Assembly (NCBI GenBank): GCA_021201795.1 | Contig: JAJQEF010000020.1 | Span: forward strand, 154,357 to 218,356 | DNA length: 64,000 nucleotides | Source of the DNA: Rikenellaceae bacterium | Lineage (GTDB): Bacteria; Bacteroidota; Bacteroidia; Bacteroidales; Rikenellaceae | Direction of reading: 5' to 3' | Part shown: positions 54,539 to 63,499 of the stretch, in pieces | Layout of the letters: each line of letters opens with the position of its first letter | How positions within the stretch are numbered: position 1 is the stretch's first letter | Position numbers and translations under genes: made by a program | Notes under the pieces: generated by a model | Databases searched by the model: none | Told to the model about the DNA's origin: nothing | Seen by the model: only the letters and a program-made list of their open reading frames with translations

Positions 54539-55141
54539 ATGATAAAATTCAGCGAACTCGATTCTGCGAAAAATGCGGACGGATTGATCCCGGCTGTGAT
54601 CCAGGACGACAACACTCTTCAGGTACTCATGTTGGGCTACATGAACGAAGAGGCTTATAATAAAACCATTGAAGAAGGTAGGGTTACCTTCTTCAGCCGC
54701 ACTAAAAGCAGGCTATGGACCAAAGGTGAAACCAGCGGAAACTTTCTAAACGTTAAAAGTATTCACAAAGACTGCGATAACGATACCCTTCTTATCAGGG
54801 TGGTACCGGTGGGACCAGTGTGCCATACAGGAAGTCATAACTGTTTCGATACACGCGAGAGTGAAGGATTTATCGGTGAACTGGAATATGTTATCCAGGG
54901 ACGTAAAGAAACCATGCCGGAAGGATCGTATACAACCAAACTTTTCAATAAAGGCACTTGTAAAATAGCTCAGAAAGTTGGGGAAGAAGCTGTGGAAACA
55001 GTGATCGAAGCCGTGGATAATAACGACGAAAGAATGATCTACGAGGCAGCAGATCTGATGTACCACTATCTGGTGTTATTGACGCACAAGGGTTTTAGCC
55101 TGAAAGACATCGAAGAGGAACTGGTAAAAAGGCACAAATAA
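54539..55141 (+). CDS. hisI: Bifunctional phosphoribosyl-AMP cyclohydrolase / phosphoribosyl-ATP pyrophosphatase
   Basis: A 200-residue HisIE fusion catalysing steps 2 and 3 of histidine synthesis. The N-terminal cyclohydrolase has [35 protein letters not shown] and the zinc cysteine motif [11 protein letters not shown]...GPVCHTG. The C-terminal pyrophosphatase has [20 protein letters not shown] and [14 protein letters not shown]. It lies 4 bases before ruvB. Confidence 0.96.
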   Translation: MIKFSELDSAKNADGLIPAVIQDDNTLQVLMLGYMNEEAYNKTIEEGRVTFFSRTKSRLWTKGETSGNFLNVKSIHKDCDNDTLLIRVVPVGPVCHTGSHNCFDTRESEGFIGELEYVIQGRKETMPEGSYTTKLFNKGTCKIAQKVGEEAVETVIEAVDNNDERMIYEAADLMYHYLVLLTHKGFSLKDIEEELVKRHK

Positions 55142-55145
55142 GCCG

Positions 55146-56150
55146 ATGAGTGATTTCAGGAACATAGATTCAGATCCGGATTACGAAACTACGATCCGTC
55201 CACAGGATCTCGATACGTTCTCCGGACAGGAAAAGATCGTGGATAATCTTACGGTTTTTATCAAAGCCGCCCTGATGAGAGGTGAAGCTCTGGATCATGT
55301 TCTTCTGCACGGACCTCCGGGTTTGGGTAAAACAACCCTTGCCAATATCATCAGCCGTGAGCTTGGAGTCGGGTTGAAGGTCACTTCCGGACCTGTGCTC
55401 GATAAGCCTGGCGACTTGGCGGGATTGCTTACCAATCTGGAAAAGGGGGACGTGCTGTTTATAGACGAGATCCACCGTTTGAGCCCGGTCGTCGAAGAAT
55501 ATCTATATTCGGCTATGGAGGATTATAAAATAGATATCCTGCTCGATAAAGGACCGAGTGCGCGTTCTATACAAATAGAGCTTATGCCGTTCACCCTGAT
55601 CGGAGCTACTACCCGCAGCGGACTGCTGACAAGTCCTCTAAGGGCGAGGTTCGGGATTCAGTGTCATCTGGAATATTACGACTCCGAAACACTTAAAAGA
55701 ATTATAAAAAGATCTGCTGGAATTCTCGGCATGTCGATAGATGAAAACGCAGCTGTCGAGATATCCATGCGCAGTCGAGGTACTCCGCGTATTGCCAATT
55801 CCCTGCTAAGGCGGGTTCGGGATTTTGCGATGGTTAAAGGCGAAGGGATTATAGATATTGCTGTGACGCGTCTTTCACTCGATGCTCTTAATATCGATAC
55901 CCGAGGCCTTGATATAATGGATAATAAAATACTGTCGACTATTATAAATAAGTTTTCAGGCGGTCCTGTAGGGCTTAATACGATCGCTACCGCTGTCGGT
56001 GAGGATTCGGGTACGATCGAAGAGGTGTATGAGCCGTTTCTGATAAAAGAGGGTTTTATAAAACGGACGCCAAGAGGAAGGGAAGTTACAGAACTGGCGT
56101 ATTCTCATTTAGGTCTTCAAAAAAGTTACAACGATCAATCTTTATTTTAA
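55146..56150 (+). CDS. ruvB: Holliday junction branch migration helicase RuvB
   Basis: A 334-residue AAA+ motor that drives branch migration with RuvA. Walker A is [16 protein letters not shown], Walker B is [18 protein letters not shown], sensor 1 is [20 protein letters not shown], and the C-terminal winged helix has [20 protein letters not shown]. Its place at the end of the his operon implies transcription with it. The stop lies inside the convergent Lrp gene by 9 bases. Confidence 0.97.
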   Translation: MSDFRNIDSDPDYETTIRPQDLDTFSGQEKIVDNLTVFIKAALMRGEALDHVLLHGPPGLGKTTLANIISRELGVGLKVTSGPVLDKPGDLAGLLTNLEKGDVLFIDEIHRLSPVVEEYLYSAMEDYKIDILLDKGPSARSIQIELMPFTLIGATTRSGLLTSPLRARFGIQCHLEYYDSETLKRIIKRSAGILGMSIDENAAVEISMRSRGTPRIANSLLRRVRDFAMVKGEGIIDIAVTRLSLDALNIDTRGLDIMDNKILSTIINKFSGGPVGLNTIATAVGEDSGTIEEVYEPFLIKEGFIKRTPRGREVTELAYSHLGLQKSYNDQSLF

Positions 56151-56639
56151 ACTCGACTCTATAAGTTCTTTAACCGGAATTTCAGTATTTATATCTCTTT
56201 CGAATATTTTATCGAGAACCATAAAGGTCTCTGTGTAGGAAACACCGTCTATCTTTAAAATTTTGTTGAACAGCATATGCATAAAATGATCGTTGTCTGC
56301 ACAGAAAACTTTAATGAAAAGATTGTATTTGCCCGTGATAAAATAGGCTGCTACCACTTCCGGAATATTACGCATTGCATTTTTGACAGAGTCGTGCTTA
56401 GAAGGATAGGAGATTTTGACACCGAGAAAAGCACAAACATTGTAACCGAGAAGTTTCTGATTCACATTTATTTTCGAACCGGTAATTACCTGCGCATCTT
56501 CCAACTTTTTAATGCGTTGGTGGATTGCCGCACCTGAAATGCCGAATTCTCTCGCTATTTCCAGATATGAGATTCGGGCATTCGACATAAGAAATGTCAA
56601 TATCTTATAGTCGGTTTTGGTAATAGGATTTTTAGCCAT
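56142..56639 (-). CDS. Lrp/AsnC-family transcriptional regulator
   Basis: A 165-residue regulator. The N-terminal HTH (about 8-60) is [20 protein letters not shown] followed by [20 protein letters not shown]. The C-terminal RAM/AsnC effector domain (about 70-150) includes [20 protein letters not shown] and [18 protein letters not shown]. It probably senses an amino acid. A minus-strand TATATTTG at 56675-56668 fits a -7 box. It lies between two plus-strand operons and its 3' end overlaps ruvB. Confidence 0.92.
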   Translation of the reverse strand: MAKNPITKTDYKILTFLMSNARISYLEIAREFGISGAAIHQRIKKLEDAQVITGSKINVNQKLLGYNVCAFLGVKISYPSKHDSVKNAMRNIPEVVAAYFITGKYNLFIKVFCADNDHFMHMLFNKILKIDGVSYTETFMVLDKIFERDINTEIPVKELIESSLK

Positions 56640-56850
56640 TGAAATAAAATTTTAATTTGTTATTTGACAAATATAAAAAAATGTAAGATACAAATCAATT
56701 ACAGTCCTTTAAAATGTTGTAATTTGTCCGTTGCTTGTATAATTCCTGATAAAATCAGTGCTATTGTTTTTATCTTATAAATTTAATAAATTTGAAGCTC
56801 ATTTCGTTATTACATTTTTGTATTGTTTAACATATAAAATAATCGATATT

Positions 56851-58110
56851 ATGCAATCTATTGACAGCTACGATTTTAAAGGTAAAAAGGCCATAATCCG
56901 CGTGGATTTCAACGTGCCTTTGAACGAGAATTTCGAAGTAACGGACGACACCCGCATCAGGGCTGCGATTCCTACTATTAAAAAAGTTCTCGAAGGAGGC
57001 GGATCGGCAATTTTAATGTCCCATCTGGGAAGACCTAAGAAAAATACCGATCCTAAGTTCTCTCTCAAGCACATTATACCTGCGGTTGAAAAAAATCTCG
57101 GTCTTAAAATAGATTTTGCAAACGACTGTATGGGAGACGAGGCGAAAGAAAAATCGGACGCTATCAAGCCGGGGCAGGTTCTTCTACTCGAAAACCTTCG
57201 CTTCTACGCTGAGGAAGAGGGTAAACCGCGCGGTCTTGCGGAAGACGCTAACGACGAAGAAAAATCCGCTGCCAAAAAACTCGTTAAAGAGAGCCAGATA
57301 GAATTCACTAAAAGACTCGCTTCTTACGCGGATTGCTATATTAACGATGCGTTTGGTACTGCTCACAGGGCACACGCTTCTACAGCGCTTATAGCAGAAT
57401 ACTTCCCTAACGATAAGATGTTCGGATACATCATGGAAGGCGAGATTAAAGCTATTGACAAAGTTATGGAGTCTCCTGCGCGTCCGTTCACTGCAATTAT
57501 CGGCGGATCAAAGGTTTCGTCAAAAATTACCATCATCGAGAACCTTCTCGAACGCGTTGATAACCTCATTATCGGCGGCGGTATGACATATACTTTCGTT
57601 GCCGCTGACGGAGGTAAGATAGGAAGTTCGCTTTGCGAACCGGATCAATTCGATGTGGCTCATGCAGTTGTGAAAAAAGCTAAGGAACTCGGAGTAAAAA
57701 TATACCTCGCTACGGACTCTGTTTGTGCCGATGCGTTCAGTGAAACAGCTAACACAAAGGTGTGCCAGTCGGATTCTATCGACGAAGGCTGGATGGGTCT
57801 GGATGCTGGTCCGGAGACTGTTAAAACGTTCGTAGAAGTTATCGAGAGCTCGAAAACGATACTATGGAACGGTCCTGTAGGGGTTTTCGAAATGGAAAAA
57901 TTTGCAGCTGGTTCCAAAGCTGTTGCCGAGGCTATTGCTAAAGCTACTGCCAACGGAGCATTTTCGCTCGTAGGAGGCGGAGACTCAGTTGCTTGCATCA
58001 ACAAATTCGGATTGAGCAAACAGGTTAGCTACGTGTCTACAGGAGGTGGTGCGCTACTCGAATACATGGAAGGCAAAGTTCTTCCGGGAGTTGCCGCTAT
58101 TAGAAAATAA
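56851..58110 (+). CDS. pgk: Phosphoglycerate kinase
   Basis: A 419-residue glycolytic enzyme making ATP from 1,3-bisphosphoglycerate. I start at ATG 56851 ([20 protein letters not shown]); the 31 codons upstream are not conserved. The family signature is [12 protein letters not shown], then [34 protein letters not shown], and the C-terminal nucleotide loop [15 protein letters not shown] with [13 protein letters not shown]. The likely promoter has TAAATTTG at 56787-56794. It is followed by a strong terminator. Confidence 0.97.
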   Translation: MQSIDSYDFKGKKAIIRVDFNVPLNENFEVTDDTRIRAAIPTIKKVLEGGGSAILMSHLGRPKKNTDPKFSLKHIIPAVEKNLGLKIDFANDCMGDEAKEKSDAIKPGQVLLLENLRFYAEEEGKPRGLAEDANDEEKSAAKKLVKESQIEFTKRLASYADCYINDAFGTAHRAHASTALIAEYFPNDKMFGYIMEGEIKAIDKVMESPARPFTAIIGGSKVSSKITIIENLLERVDNLIIGGGMTYTFVAADGGKIGSSLCEPDQFDVAHAVVKKAKELGVKIYLATDSVCADAFSETANTKVCQSDSIDEGWMGLDAGPETVKTFVEVIESSKTILWNGPVGVFEMEKFAAGSKAVAEAIAKATANGAFSLVGGGDSVACINKFGLSKQVSYVSTGGGALLEYMEGKVLPGVAAIRK

Positions 58111-58130
58111 GCTCTATGTTATATAACATA

Positions 58131-58163
58131 AAAACGGGGATTCCGCGGAATTTCCGTTTTTTT
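58131..58163 (+). terminator. Rho-independent terminator after pgk
   Basis: AAAACGGGGATTCCG pairs with CGGAATTTCCGTTTT with a minimal loop, followed by TTT. Confidence 0.88.
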
Positions 58164-58537
58164 ATTTCAATTTTTGGTGTATCTGACACAACTCTTTCGT
58201 GATCCTGCTCAACATTTTGAGGAAGCACCATATTAAAAGGGAACAAACGAATGCCCCTATTGAAAATAACCTATGAATTCCCTCCGAACGAATTGAGTCC
58301 TGAATAAAAAAACTATAAACGCTCCGATCTTCCCGCTAAGAAGAATGAGGTTTGCAATAATGTTCGTTATTCTTATCGGAAAATCTTTTAGCTTCGTTTC
58401 CGGTCTGGTGGAATATCCATTGCAGCTTACGCTATTCGCGTGAGTTGTTCGGGAGCCTGGCTTGGGGATTAGCATTGCGGTTGTTCGGACGGATTCTCTG
58501 TTCCACATTCGGAACAATTCCTCTGGGTATCTTTCAT
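58162..58537 (-). pseudogene. Decayed zinc-ribbon small membrane protein gene
   Basis: On the minus strand ATG 58537 starts MKDTQRNCSECGTENPSEQ, a zinc-ribbon N-terminus, then stops at TAA 58471-58469. The following 300 bases carry protein-like pieces in changing frames, ending with FSIGAFVCSLLIWCFLKML and a short basic tail to TAA at 58164-58162. The layout (zinc ribbon, linker, one or two membrane helices, basic end) is a familiar small Bacteroidales protein. Several stops and frameshifts show it is dead. RNA-like element copy A lies 46 bases before its start. Confidence 0.55.
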
Positions 58538-58582
58538 AGCGTAGGTTTTAGTCAGCTCTGCTACCGTAACCGCATCTTATGA

Positions 58583-58654
58583 GACGCGGGCAAAACCTGC
58601 AATTCAAAAAGGCATAGCCAAAACGCCTTGACCATCCACAGATAAAGCCCACGC
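58583..58654 (-). ncRNA. Structured RNA-like element, copy A
   Basis: Read on the minus strand, the outer arms GCGTGGGC and GCCCGCGT close an 8-pair stem with two G-U pairs. Inside are a hairpin around ATCTGTGGAT, a stem AAGGC...GCCTT and a small hairpin GCAGGTTTTGC. Copy B has the same order and outer stem with compensating changes. It sits just upstream of a decayed zinc-ribbon gene and could be a leader RNA or a small mobile repeat. Confidence 0.5.
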
Positions 58655-58883
58655 CAATCGCGAGCATATATCTATTGAATGAATGATCATTGAGATAATT
58701 TGGCGATTTCTTTTGAATCATTACAATAGCTATGCTATAATTATGTTATTTAAATACGAATATATGGAAATTTCCGGAAATATAAAATATTCCGGCGATG
58801 CCGATGTTATTTTCGTGGGCGGAGGTGCACTGAAGGATTTAGTGCACGATTTTAATTAGCACCGTTCCTGTAAATATTTAAAA
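58655..58883. other. Non-coding spacer between the two RNA-like elements
   Basis: There is no credible gene. It contains a perfect inverted repeat GTGCACT / AGTGCAC with a 9-base spacer (about 58826-58848), which is hairpin-capable but lacks a U tract. Confidence 0.4.
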
Positions 58884-58954
58884 GACGCGGGCAATACCTG
58901 CCGGTTAAAAGGGGCTCGCCAGAGGCTTTGTATACGAACAAAAATCCCCGCGTC
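58884..58954 (-). ncRNA. Structured RNA-like element, copy B
   Basis: On the minus strand GACGCGGG pairs perfectly with CCCGCGTC at the other end. Inside lie a TTTGT...ACAAA hairpin and the hairpin GGCAGGTATTGCC. The segment CAGGTATTGCCCGCGTC differs from copy A by one base only, while the middle differs strongly. It lies 23 bases after the stop of the transglutaminase-like gene. Confidence 0.5.
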
Positions 58955-58977
58955 AAATTCCTTAAGCTCCGCGCCGT

Positions 58978-60075
58978 CTACAGCGGAGGTGCGTAAAAAT
59001 CTGTTATGGAGCGGGTATATTCGCACCAGTTGATCTTTATACGGTTCTGGAATATCACAGGCTCCGGAGCGCCGGTGGGCACTAACATAAGATTCGTTTT
59101 ACCGTTTACTTTATGCCGTTCGTCCTTTTTTATATCTTCCCGGTTGTCGAAAGGGGTATCGAAATAGTAGAGGTACGGATAGACCCATGATATGTAATAT
59201 TCTACTGGCGTATCCGGATTAGATGTAAGTATCGTTAATTTTTCGCCGTTGGTTGCCGCCGCCTGAATCTCGACCGCGTTCAAAGGGATGCAGTCCTTCA
59301 GCACAATGGCATCGAACTGCGGATCGACCATTATCCATTTTTGCAGATCATTGAGATAAACTTCCATAACCACATGACCCGCACCCGAGGGTCTGGTCGC
59401 TACATCCTTGGTTTTAAGGGCCAGTACCCGTGCCGGCAATCCAAGCGCTTTAAGGCATGCTGCCGTAACTATACCATATTCCACACACTGGAATTCCGCA
59501 CCCTGTTCGACTTCTTCCAGAATCGACAAGGCGTCGCTCTTTTTGGGTTCGTTGCTTCCGTTATGCTTCCAGAGACGGTTTACCCAGCCGGAAATTGTGA
59601 GAACTTTGTCAAAGTATGTGTGTGCCCGTGCACATAATTTCCCGAGTTTGTATTTTTCACGGAGTGTGGTGAGGTACGGACTGTCAGGATTGGTGTCGTA
59701 TATAATACGGTGTCCGGGATCCCCGGTACCGGTAAACGATATGGCTGTGAGTTCCATCTCATTGGAGAACGTGACGTAATACGGTTCCGCATCCTTTACT
59801 TGAATACTCAAATCGACATGCGATCCTGTAGGAACGGTGATACAGAGAGTGTCGGTGTCGGAATAAATCCTTAAATCTATAGTGTCCGCATGAAGCCGGA
59901 AGTCGAATTTATTATCGTCGATATTTCTTACGAAGGAAAAATCCTGATCGAATTCCGCATCGTTTATACTTAGCCGTAGCACGTCGGATGAAGAGCTAAC
60001 AACATGTATGGTATCCGCTTTAACCGGAAGTCCGACGGCGAAAAATAGAATAACGGAATAAATAATATTTTTCAT
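58978..60075 (-). CDS. Exported transglutaminase-like protein
   Basis: A 365-residue protein with signal peptide (IIYSVILFFAVGLPVKAD). The N-terminal half is beta-rich. The transglutaminase/protease-like core is about residues 190-260: AEFQCVEYGIVTAACLKALG (catalytic Cys), then AGHVVMEVYL (His) and WIMVDPQFDAIV (Asp), so the triad looks complete. Bacterial members act as cysteine peptidases or peptidoglycan/peptide-modifying enzymes in the periplasm. The substrate is unknown. A terminator separates it from the upstream genes. Confidence 0.82.
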   Translation of the reverse strand: MKNIIYSVILFFAVGLPVKADTIHVVSSSSDVLRLSINDAEFDQDFSFVRNIDDNKFDFRLHADTIDLRIYSDTDTLCITVPTGSHVDLSIQVKDAEPYYVTFSNEMELTAISFTGTGDPGHRIIYDTNPDSPYLTTLREKYKLGKLCARAHTYFDKVLTISGWVNRLWKHNGSNEPKKSDALSILEEVEQGAEFQCVEYGIVTAACLKALGLPARVLALKTKDVATRPSGAGHVVMEVYLNDLQKWIMVDPQFDAIVLKDCIPLNAVEIQAAATNGEKLTILTSNPDTPVEYYISWVYPYLYYFDTPFDNREDIKKDERHKVNGKTNLMLVPTGAPEPVIFQNRIKINWCEYTRSITDFYAPPL

Positions 60076-60127
60076 ATTCGTAGTGTTAATAGTTGGTCAT
60101 TTGAAGGTAGAGAAAAAAATCAATAAA

Positions 60128-60156
60128 AAAAGCGCACTTTGAGAGTGCGCTTCCTT
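60128..60156 (-). terminator. Rho-independent terminator of the thrC-cysE-DUF4861 operon
   Basis: On the minus strand AAGCGCACTCTCAAAGTGCGCTT is followed by TTTTT. It lies 21 bases after the DUF4861 stop. Confidence 0.9.
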
Positions 60157-60176
60157 AATTTATATGCGTAATAATA

Positions 60177-61355
60177 TTATTTTACCGTCACTTTCAACGG
60201 ATTATTGATAATACCTGATTGTCTGTTGATCGCCCGTTCCCAGTCATCATCCGTGTTGATAACCAGCTCCTTGGATGTCGCCGCGCCCATATAGTATACG
60301 AGGGGTTCTTCGGGAGCTATCTTTTTAACGGCCATGATGTTCTTCATGTCATTGCCCTTCTTGAAACCATTCATAAGCACCGCAATGTAAATATCGCCGT
60401 CAAGCATGCTCTTCGAGTCCGATGCCGGTTCTGCTATTGCCACATAATCCGGGCCCGATAGGATCCGGCAGCCCGGATGAAGGGCGATTCCTGCTGCGAC
60501 AGGTAGTTTATTGAAGTCACCGGAATAAATATCTGTCATTTTATTAAAGCGTGTATTTGCGTCGAGAGAAATTATTTTCACGAAAGATACAGTGTCTTCG
60601 CCGGCTGCGAACGGAGCGTACGTCAGCTTTACGGTAGTACGGATAGGGCCGTTGTCCAATGTCTCCCAAGATTGGAAGTTGCGGCTCATCCACAGCGAAT
60701 CGTCGATGTAAGGAGCCGATGCACCGCTTCCGAGAGTTACGCCGACTTTATAGCAGTCGCATCCTTCTCCCGAATCGGTATGATAGTCGTTCTCTCTATA
60801 CCATTTATCTATTATAAGCTCCGAAGTGCTCTTGCTCCAGTAATCGATACCGTTTGTTATGAGTTCCTCTTCCAGTGCAGGTCCGTAAATACGGAATGCT
60901 ACAAGGTTGTTCTCCCATGCGTAATCGTCCATTCTTTCCGGTACGAAACGTCCGTAAGCCTGTGATTTATATTCAGGCCGCTGTGCATACTTGATCTCTT
61001 TGCCCGCATTACCCGTAGTTTCTACCGATGTATAATTGTTCCTGATCTTATATTCCGATTTAGATTTAGAGTCTACATCCGCTTGAAATATGAATAATTC
61101 CGGTTGTTTTTCGCTGTTAAAAATCACCTGTGAGGGAATTTCGTTTCCTTCGGATGTCAGCACTATAACGCTATTGTGGTGTATATTCGGATCTGAATTG
61201 ATAATGTCTGTCCACTGTATTTCCACAGTTTCCTTGATTATTTCAAGAGTGCTGTCGTTAGTAACGGTTACGTTTACCGCACTTTCGTCAATGGCGCACG
61301 ATGAACTTAGGATAAGTACTGCCAACAGTAAAAAAATAAAATTTAATTTTTTCAT
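60177..61355 (-). CDS. DUF4861 lipoprotein
   Basis: A 392-residue lipoprotein (IFLLLAVLILSSSCAIDES) of the DUF4861 family. Diagnostic stretches are YGRFVPERMDDYAWENNLVA, AFRIYGPALEEE, GIDYWSKSTSELIIDKWY and VAAGIALHPGC. The family is beta-rich and often found near pectin or rhamnogalacturonan-degrading genes in Bacteroidota, where it may bind or cleave glycans. Here it follows cysE by 4 bases, in an amino-acid operon, an unusual place for it. Activity unknown. Confidence 0.85.
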   Translation of the reverse strand: MKKLNFIFLLLAVLILSSSCAIDESAVNVTVTNDSTLEIIKETVEIQWTDIINSDPNIHHNSVIVLTSEGNEIPSQVIFNSEKQPELFIFQADVDSKSKSEYKIRNNYTSVETTGNAGKEIKYAQRPEYKSQAYGRFVPERMDDYAWENNLVAFRIYGPALEEELITNGIDYWSKSTSELIIDKWYRENDYHTDSGEGCDCYKVGVTLGSGASAPYIDDSLWMSRNFQSWETLDNGPIRTTVKLTYAPFAAGEDTVSFVKIISLDANTRFNKMTDIYSGDFNKLPVAAGIALHPGCRILSGPDYVAIAEPASDSKSMLDGDIYIAVLMNGFKKGNDMKNIMAVKKIAPEEPLVYYMGAATSKELVINTDDDWERAINRQSGIINNPLKVTVK

Positions 61356-61359
61356 GACT

Positions 61360-62181
61360 TTATTTTTTGTTTTTCGATTCCTTAATTACCGTAGTCGGTT
61401 TGTGGTAAATTATCGAATCCGGAGAAACGGATTCCGTGATCCATACATTACCGCCTACAACCGTGTCGTGCCCGATCACCGTGTCGCCTCCGAGGATGGT
61501 AGCACCTGCATAGATGATAACATTGTCTTCGATAGTCGGATGGCGCTTGGTTCCCATAAGAGTTTTGTCGACGAACTGTGCGCCGAGGGTAACGCCTTGG
61601 TACACTTTTACGTTTTTGCCGATTACCGTTGTTTCACCGATAACGATTCCCGTACCGTGGTCTATATAGAAATTAGGTCCTATCGTTGCTCCTGGATGGA
61701 TTTCGATTCCGGTTTGACTGTGGGCATATTCGCATATTACACGCGGGAGTATCGGTACATTCAGCCGGTACAATATATTAGCGAAACGATAAATCATTAC
61801 CGCATAAAATCCCGGATAACAAAGTATAATCTCTTCTTTGCAGTACGAAGCAGGGTCGCACTCGTCATACATATCCGCATCCTTAAGTAGTTGGGTATAG
61901 ACAATCGGTATCTCCAGGAAAAATTTATCAACAACATCGTTGCATCCGAATCCTTCGCAGTCGGCCAAAGGCTGTATGATATCCCTCAGTTTTATCTGGA
62001 GACATTCCCATCTGGCTTCGAGCTGCTTTAGCGTGATGTTATTGTCGTCCCTCATGATGAACAGAGTGTTTACCAATTCATCGATGAAAGCACGGGTTTT
62101 GACCTGTGACGGAACTTTTTTACAAAGTACCTCCGTCATCTTGAACAGTCGTCCCGGAAAATTATCTATAATTTCACTCAT
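61360..62181 (-). CDS. cysE: Serine O-acetyltransferase
   Basis: A 273-residue enzyme acetylating serine with acetyl-CoA, the first step of cysteine synthesis. The helical N-domain spans about 1-165. The left-handed beta-helix C-domain has hexapeptide repeats: GIEIHPGATIGPNFYIDHG, GIVIGETTVIGKNVKVYQG and VIIYAGATILGGDTVIGHD. The catalytic His-Asp pair lies near YIDHGTGIVIGE. The long N-domain matches the EpsC-type form. It lies 6 bases from thrC, so it is co-transcribed. Confidence 0.94.
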   Translation of the reverse strand: MSEIIDNFPGRLFKMTEVLCKKVPSQVKTRAFIDELVNTLFIMRDDNNITLKQLEARWECLQIKLRDIIQPLADCEGFGCNDVVDKFFLEIPIVYTQLLKDADMYDECDPASYCKEEIILCYPGFYAVMIYRFANILYRLNVPILPRVICEYAHSQTGIEIHPGATIGPNFYIDHGTGIVIGETTVIGKNVKVYQGVTLGAQFVDKTLMGTKRHPTIEDNVIIYAGATILGGDTVIGHDTVVGGNVWITESVSPDSIIYHKPTTVIKESKNKK

Positions 62182-62187
62182 TTCTGA

Positions 62188-63495
62188 TTAACGTTTCAAA
62201 AGATATTCTTTAAAGTCATGGAAATCCGAAGACATTCCGATACTTTGTTTTTCGTCCTGCATAAATCTTTCCAGTTTTTCGGGGATCTTTATGTCCGCAC
62301 CTATTATTTCCTCCACTGTTTCCAGGAATTTAGCAGGATGCGCAGTCTCCAGAAAAATTCCTGTTTCTCCTTCTTCAAGCCCTTCCTGTAACGCCTTGTA
62401 TCCACATGCTCCGTGAGGATCGAGGAGGTATCCGGTTTCTTCAAAAGTGGATTTTACCGTTTCCCTTATCTCTTCGTCGGTGTAGCTGCATCCGCTTATT
62501 TCAGCTGTTATCGCTTCATGTGAATTGCCGTAAAGTTCGAGGATCCTTGCAAAATTACTCGGATCGCCGACATCCATGGCATTCGCGATGGTCGCTATCG
62601 ACGGTTTAGGATCGTATTTACCCGATTGCAGGTACTTCATGAATATGTCGTTACGGTTGTTGGCAGCGATAAATCTTTTAACCGGAAGGCCCATACGCTT
62701 AGCGAACAGCCCGGCAGTTATATTTCCGAAATTGCCGCTCGGTACGCTTACCACGATATTTTCAGTTATGCCTTCCTTCCTTTTGAGTTGTGCGAAGGCA
62801 TTGAAATAGTAAAATGCCTGAGGAAGGAACCGCGCGACATTTATCGAGTTCGCAGATGAAAGATTCATTTTTTTGTTAAGTTCCTCATCCATAAATGCGC
62901 TCTTTACCAATCTCTGGCAGTCGTCGAAGGTGCCGTCTATCTCGATAGCTGTTATGTTCTGGCCGAGGGTGGTAAATTGTTTCTCCTGAATTTCACTGAC
63001 TTTGCCCTTCGGATAAAGTACGATCACGTTGATGCCGTCCACCCCGAGGAATCCGTTGGCCACCGCACTACCCGTATCTCCGGAAGTCGCGACCAGCACA
63101 GTTACTTTTTCGTTTCCGCCCTCCTGGGCAATGAAGTAACCGAGCATCCTAGCCATGAACCTCGCTCCAACATCCTTGAAAGCAAGGGTAGGACCGTGGA
63201 ACAATTCGAGAGAGTGTATATTTTCGCTAACCCTGATGAGCGGCGTGTCGAATGAAAGGGTATCATAAACTATCTCTTTTAGTTTGTCTTCCGGTATATC
63301 TTCCCCGAAGAAGGCATCAGCGACTTCGAACGATATCTCCTGGAAATCCAGCTTCTCGATATTTTCGAAAAAACTATCTGGAAGTTTAGATGTTTTTTCA
63401 GGCATATAGAGCCCTTTGTCAGGAGCAAGCCCCTTTATTACCGCATCGGAAAGGGAAGCAGGTGCAGCCGATCCGTTTGTACTGTAATATTTCAT
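62188..63495 (-). CDS. thrC: Threonine synthase
   Basis: A 435-residue PLP enzyme that forms threonine from O-phosphohomoserine. Motifs are YYSTNGSAAPASLSDAVIKG at the start, LFHGPTLAFKDVGARFMARM with the PLP lysine, VATSGDTGSAVANGFLGVDG and SVPSGNFGNITAGLFAKRMG. It lies 4 bases after the ApgM-like gene, an arrangement typical of Bacteroidota where thrA, apgM and thrC form one operon. Confidence 0.96.
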   Translation of the reverse strand: MKYYSTNGSAAPASLSDAVIKGLAPDKGLYMPEKTSKLPDSFFENIEKLDFQEISFEVADAFFGEDIPEDKLKEIVYDTLSFDTPLIRVSENIHSLELFHGPTLAFKDVGARFMARMLGYFIAQEGGNEKVTVLVATSGDTGSAVANGFLGVDGINVIVLYPKGKVSEIQEKQFTTLGQNITAIEIDGTFDDCQRLVKSAFMDEELNKKMNLSSANSINVARFLPQAFYYFNAFAQLKRKEGITENIVVSVPSGNFGNITAGLFAKRMGLPVKRFIAANNRNDIFMKYLQSGKYDPKPSIATIANAMDVGDPSNFARILELYGNSHEAITAEISGCSYTDEEIRETVKSTFEETGYLLDPHGACGYKALQEGLEEGETGIFLETAHPAKFLETVEEIIGADIKIPEKLERFMQDEKQSIGMSSDFHDFKEYLLKR

Positions 63496-63499
63496 TTAT

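Noticed and set aside
50310-55141. His leader peptide or T-box before hisC
   Set aside because: The 100 bases between mutS and hisC hold no His-rich short frame and no T-box motif.
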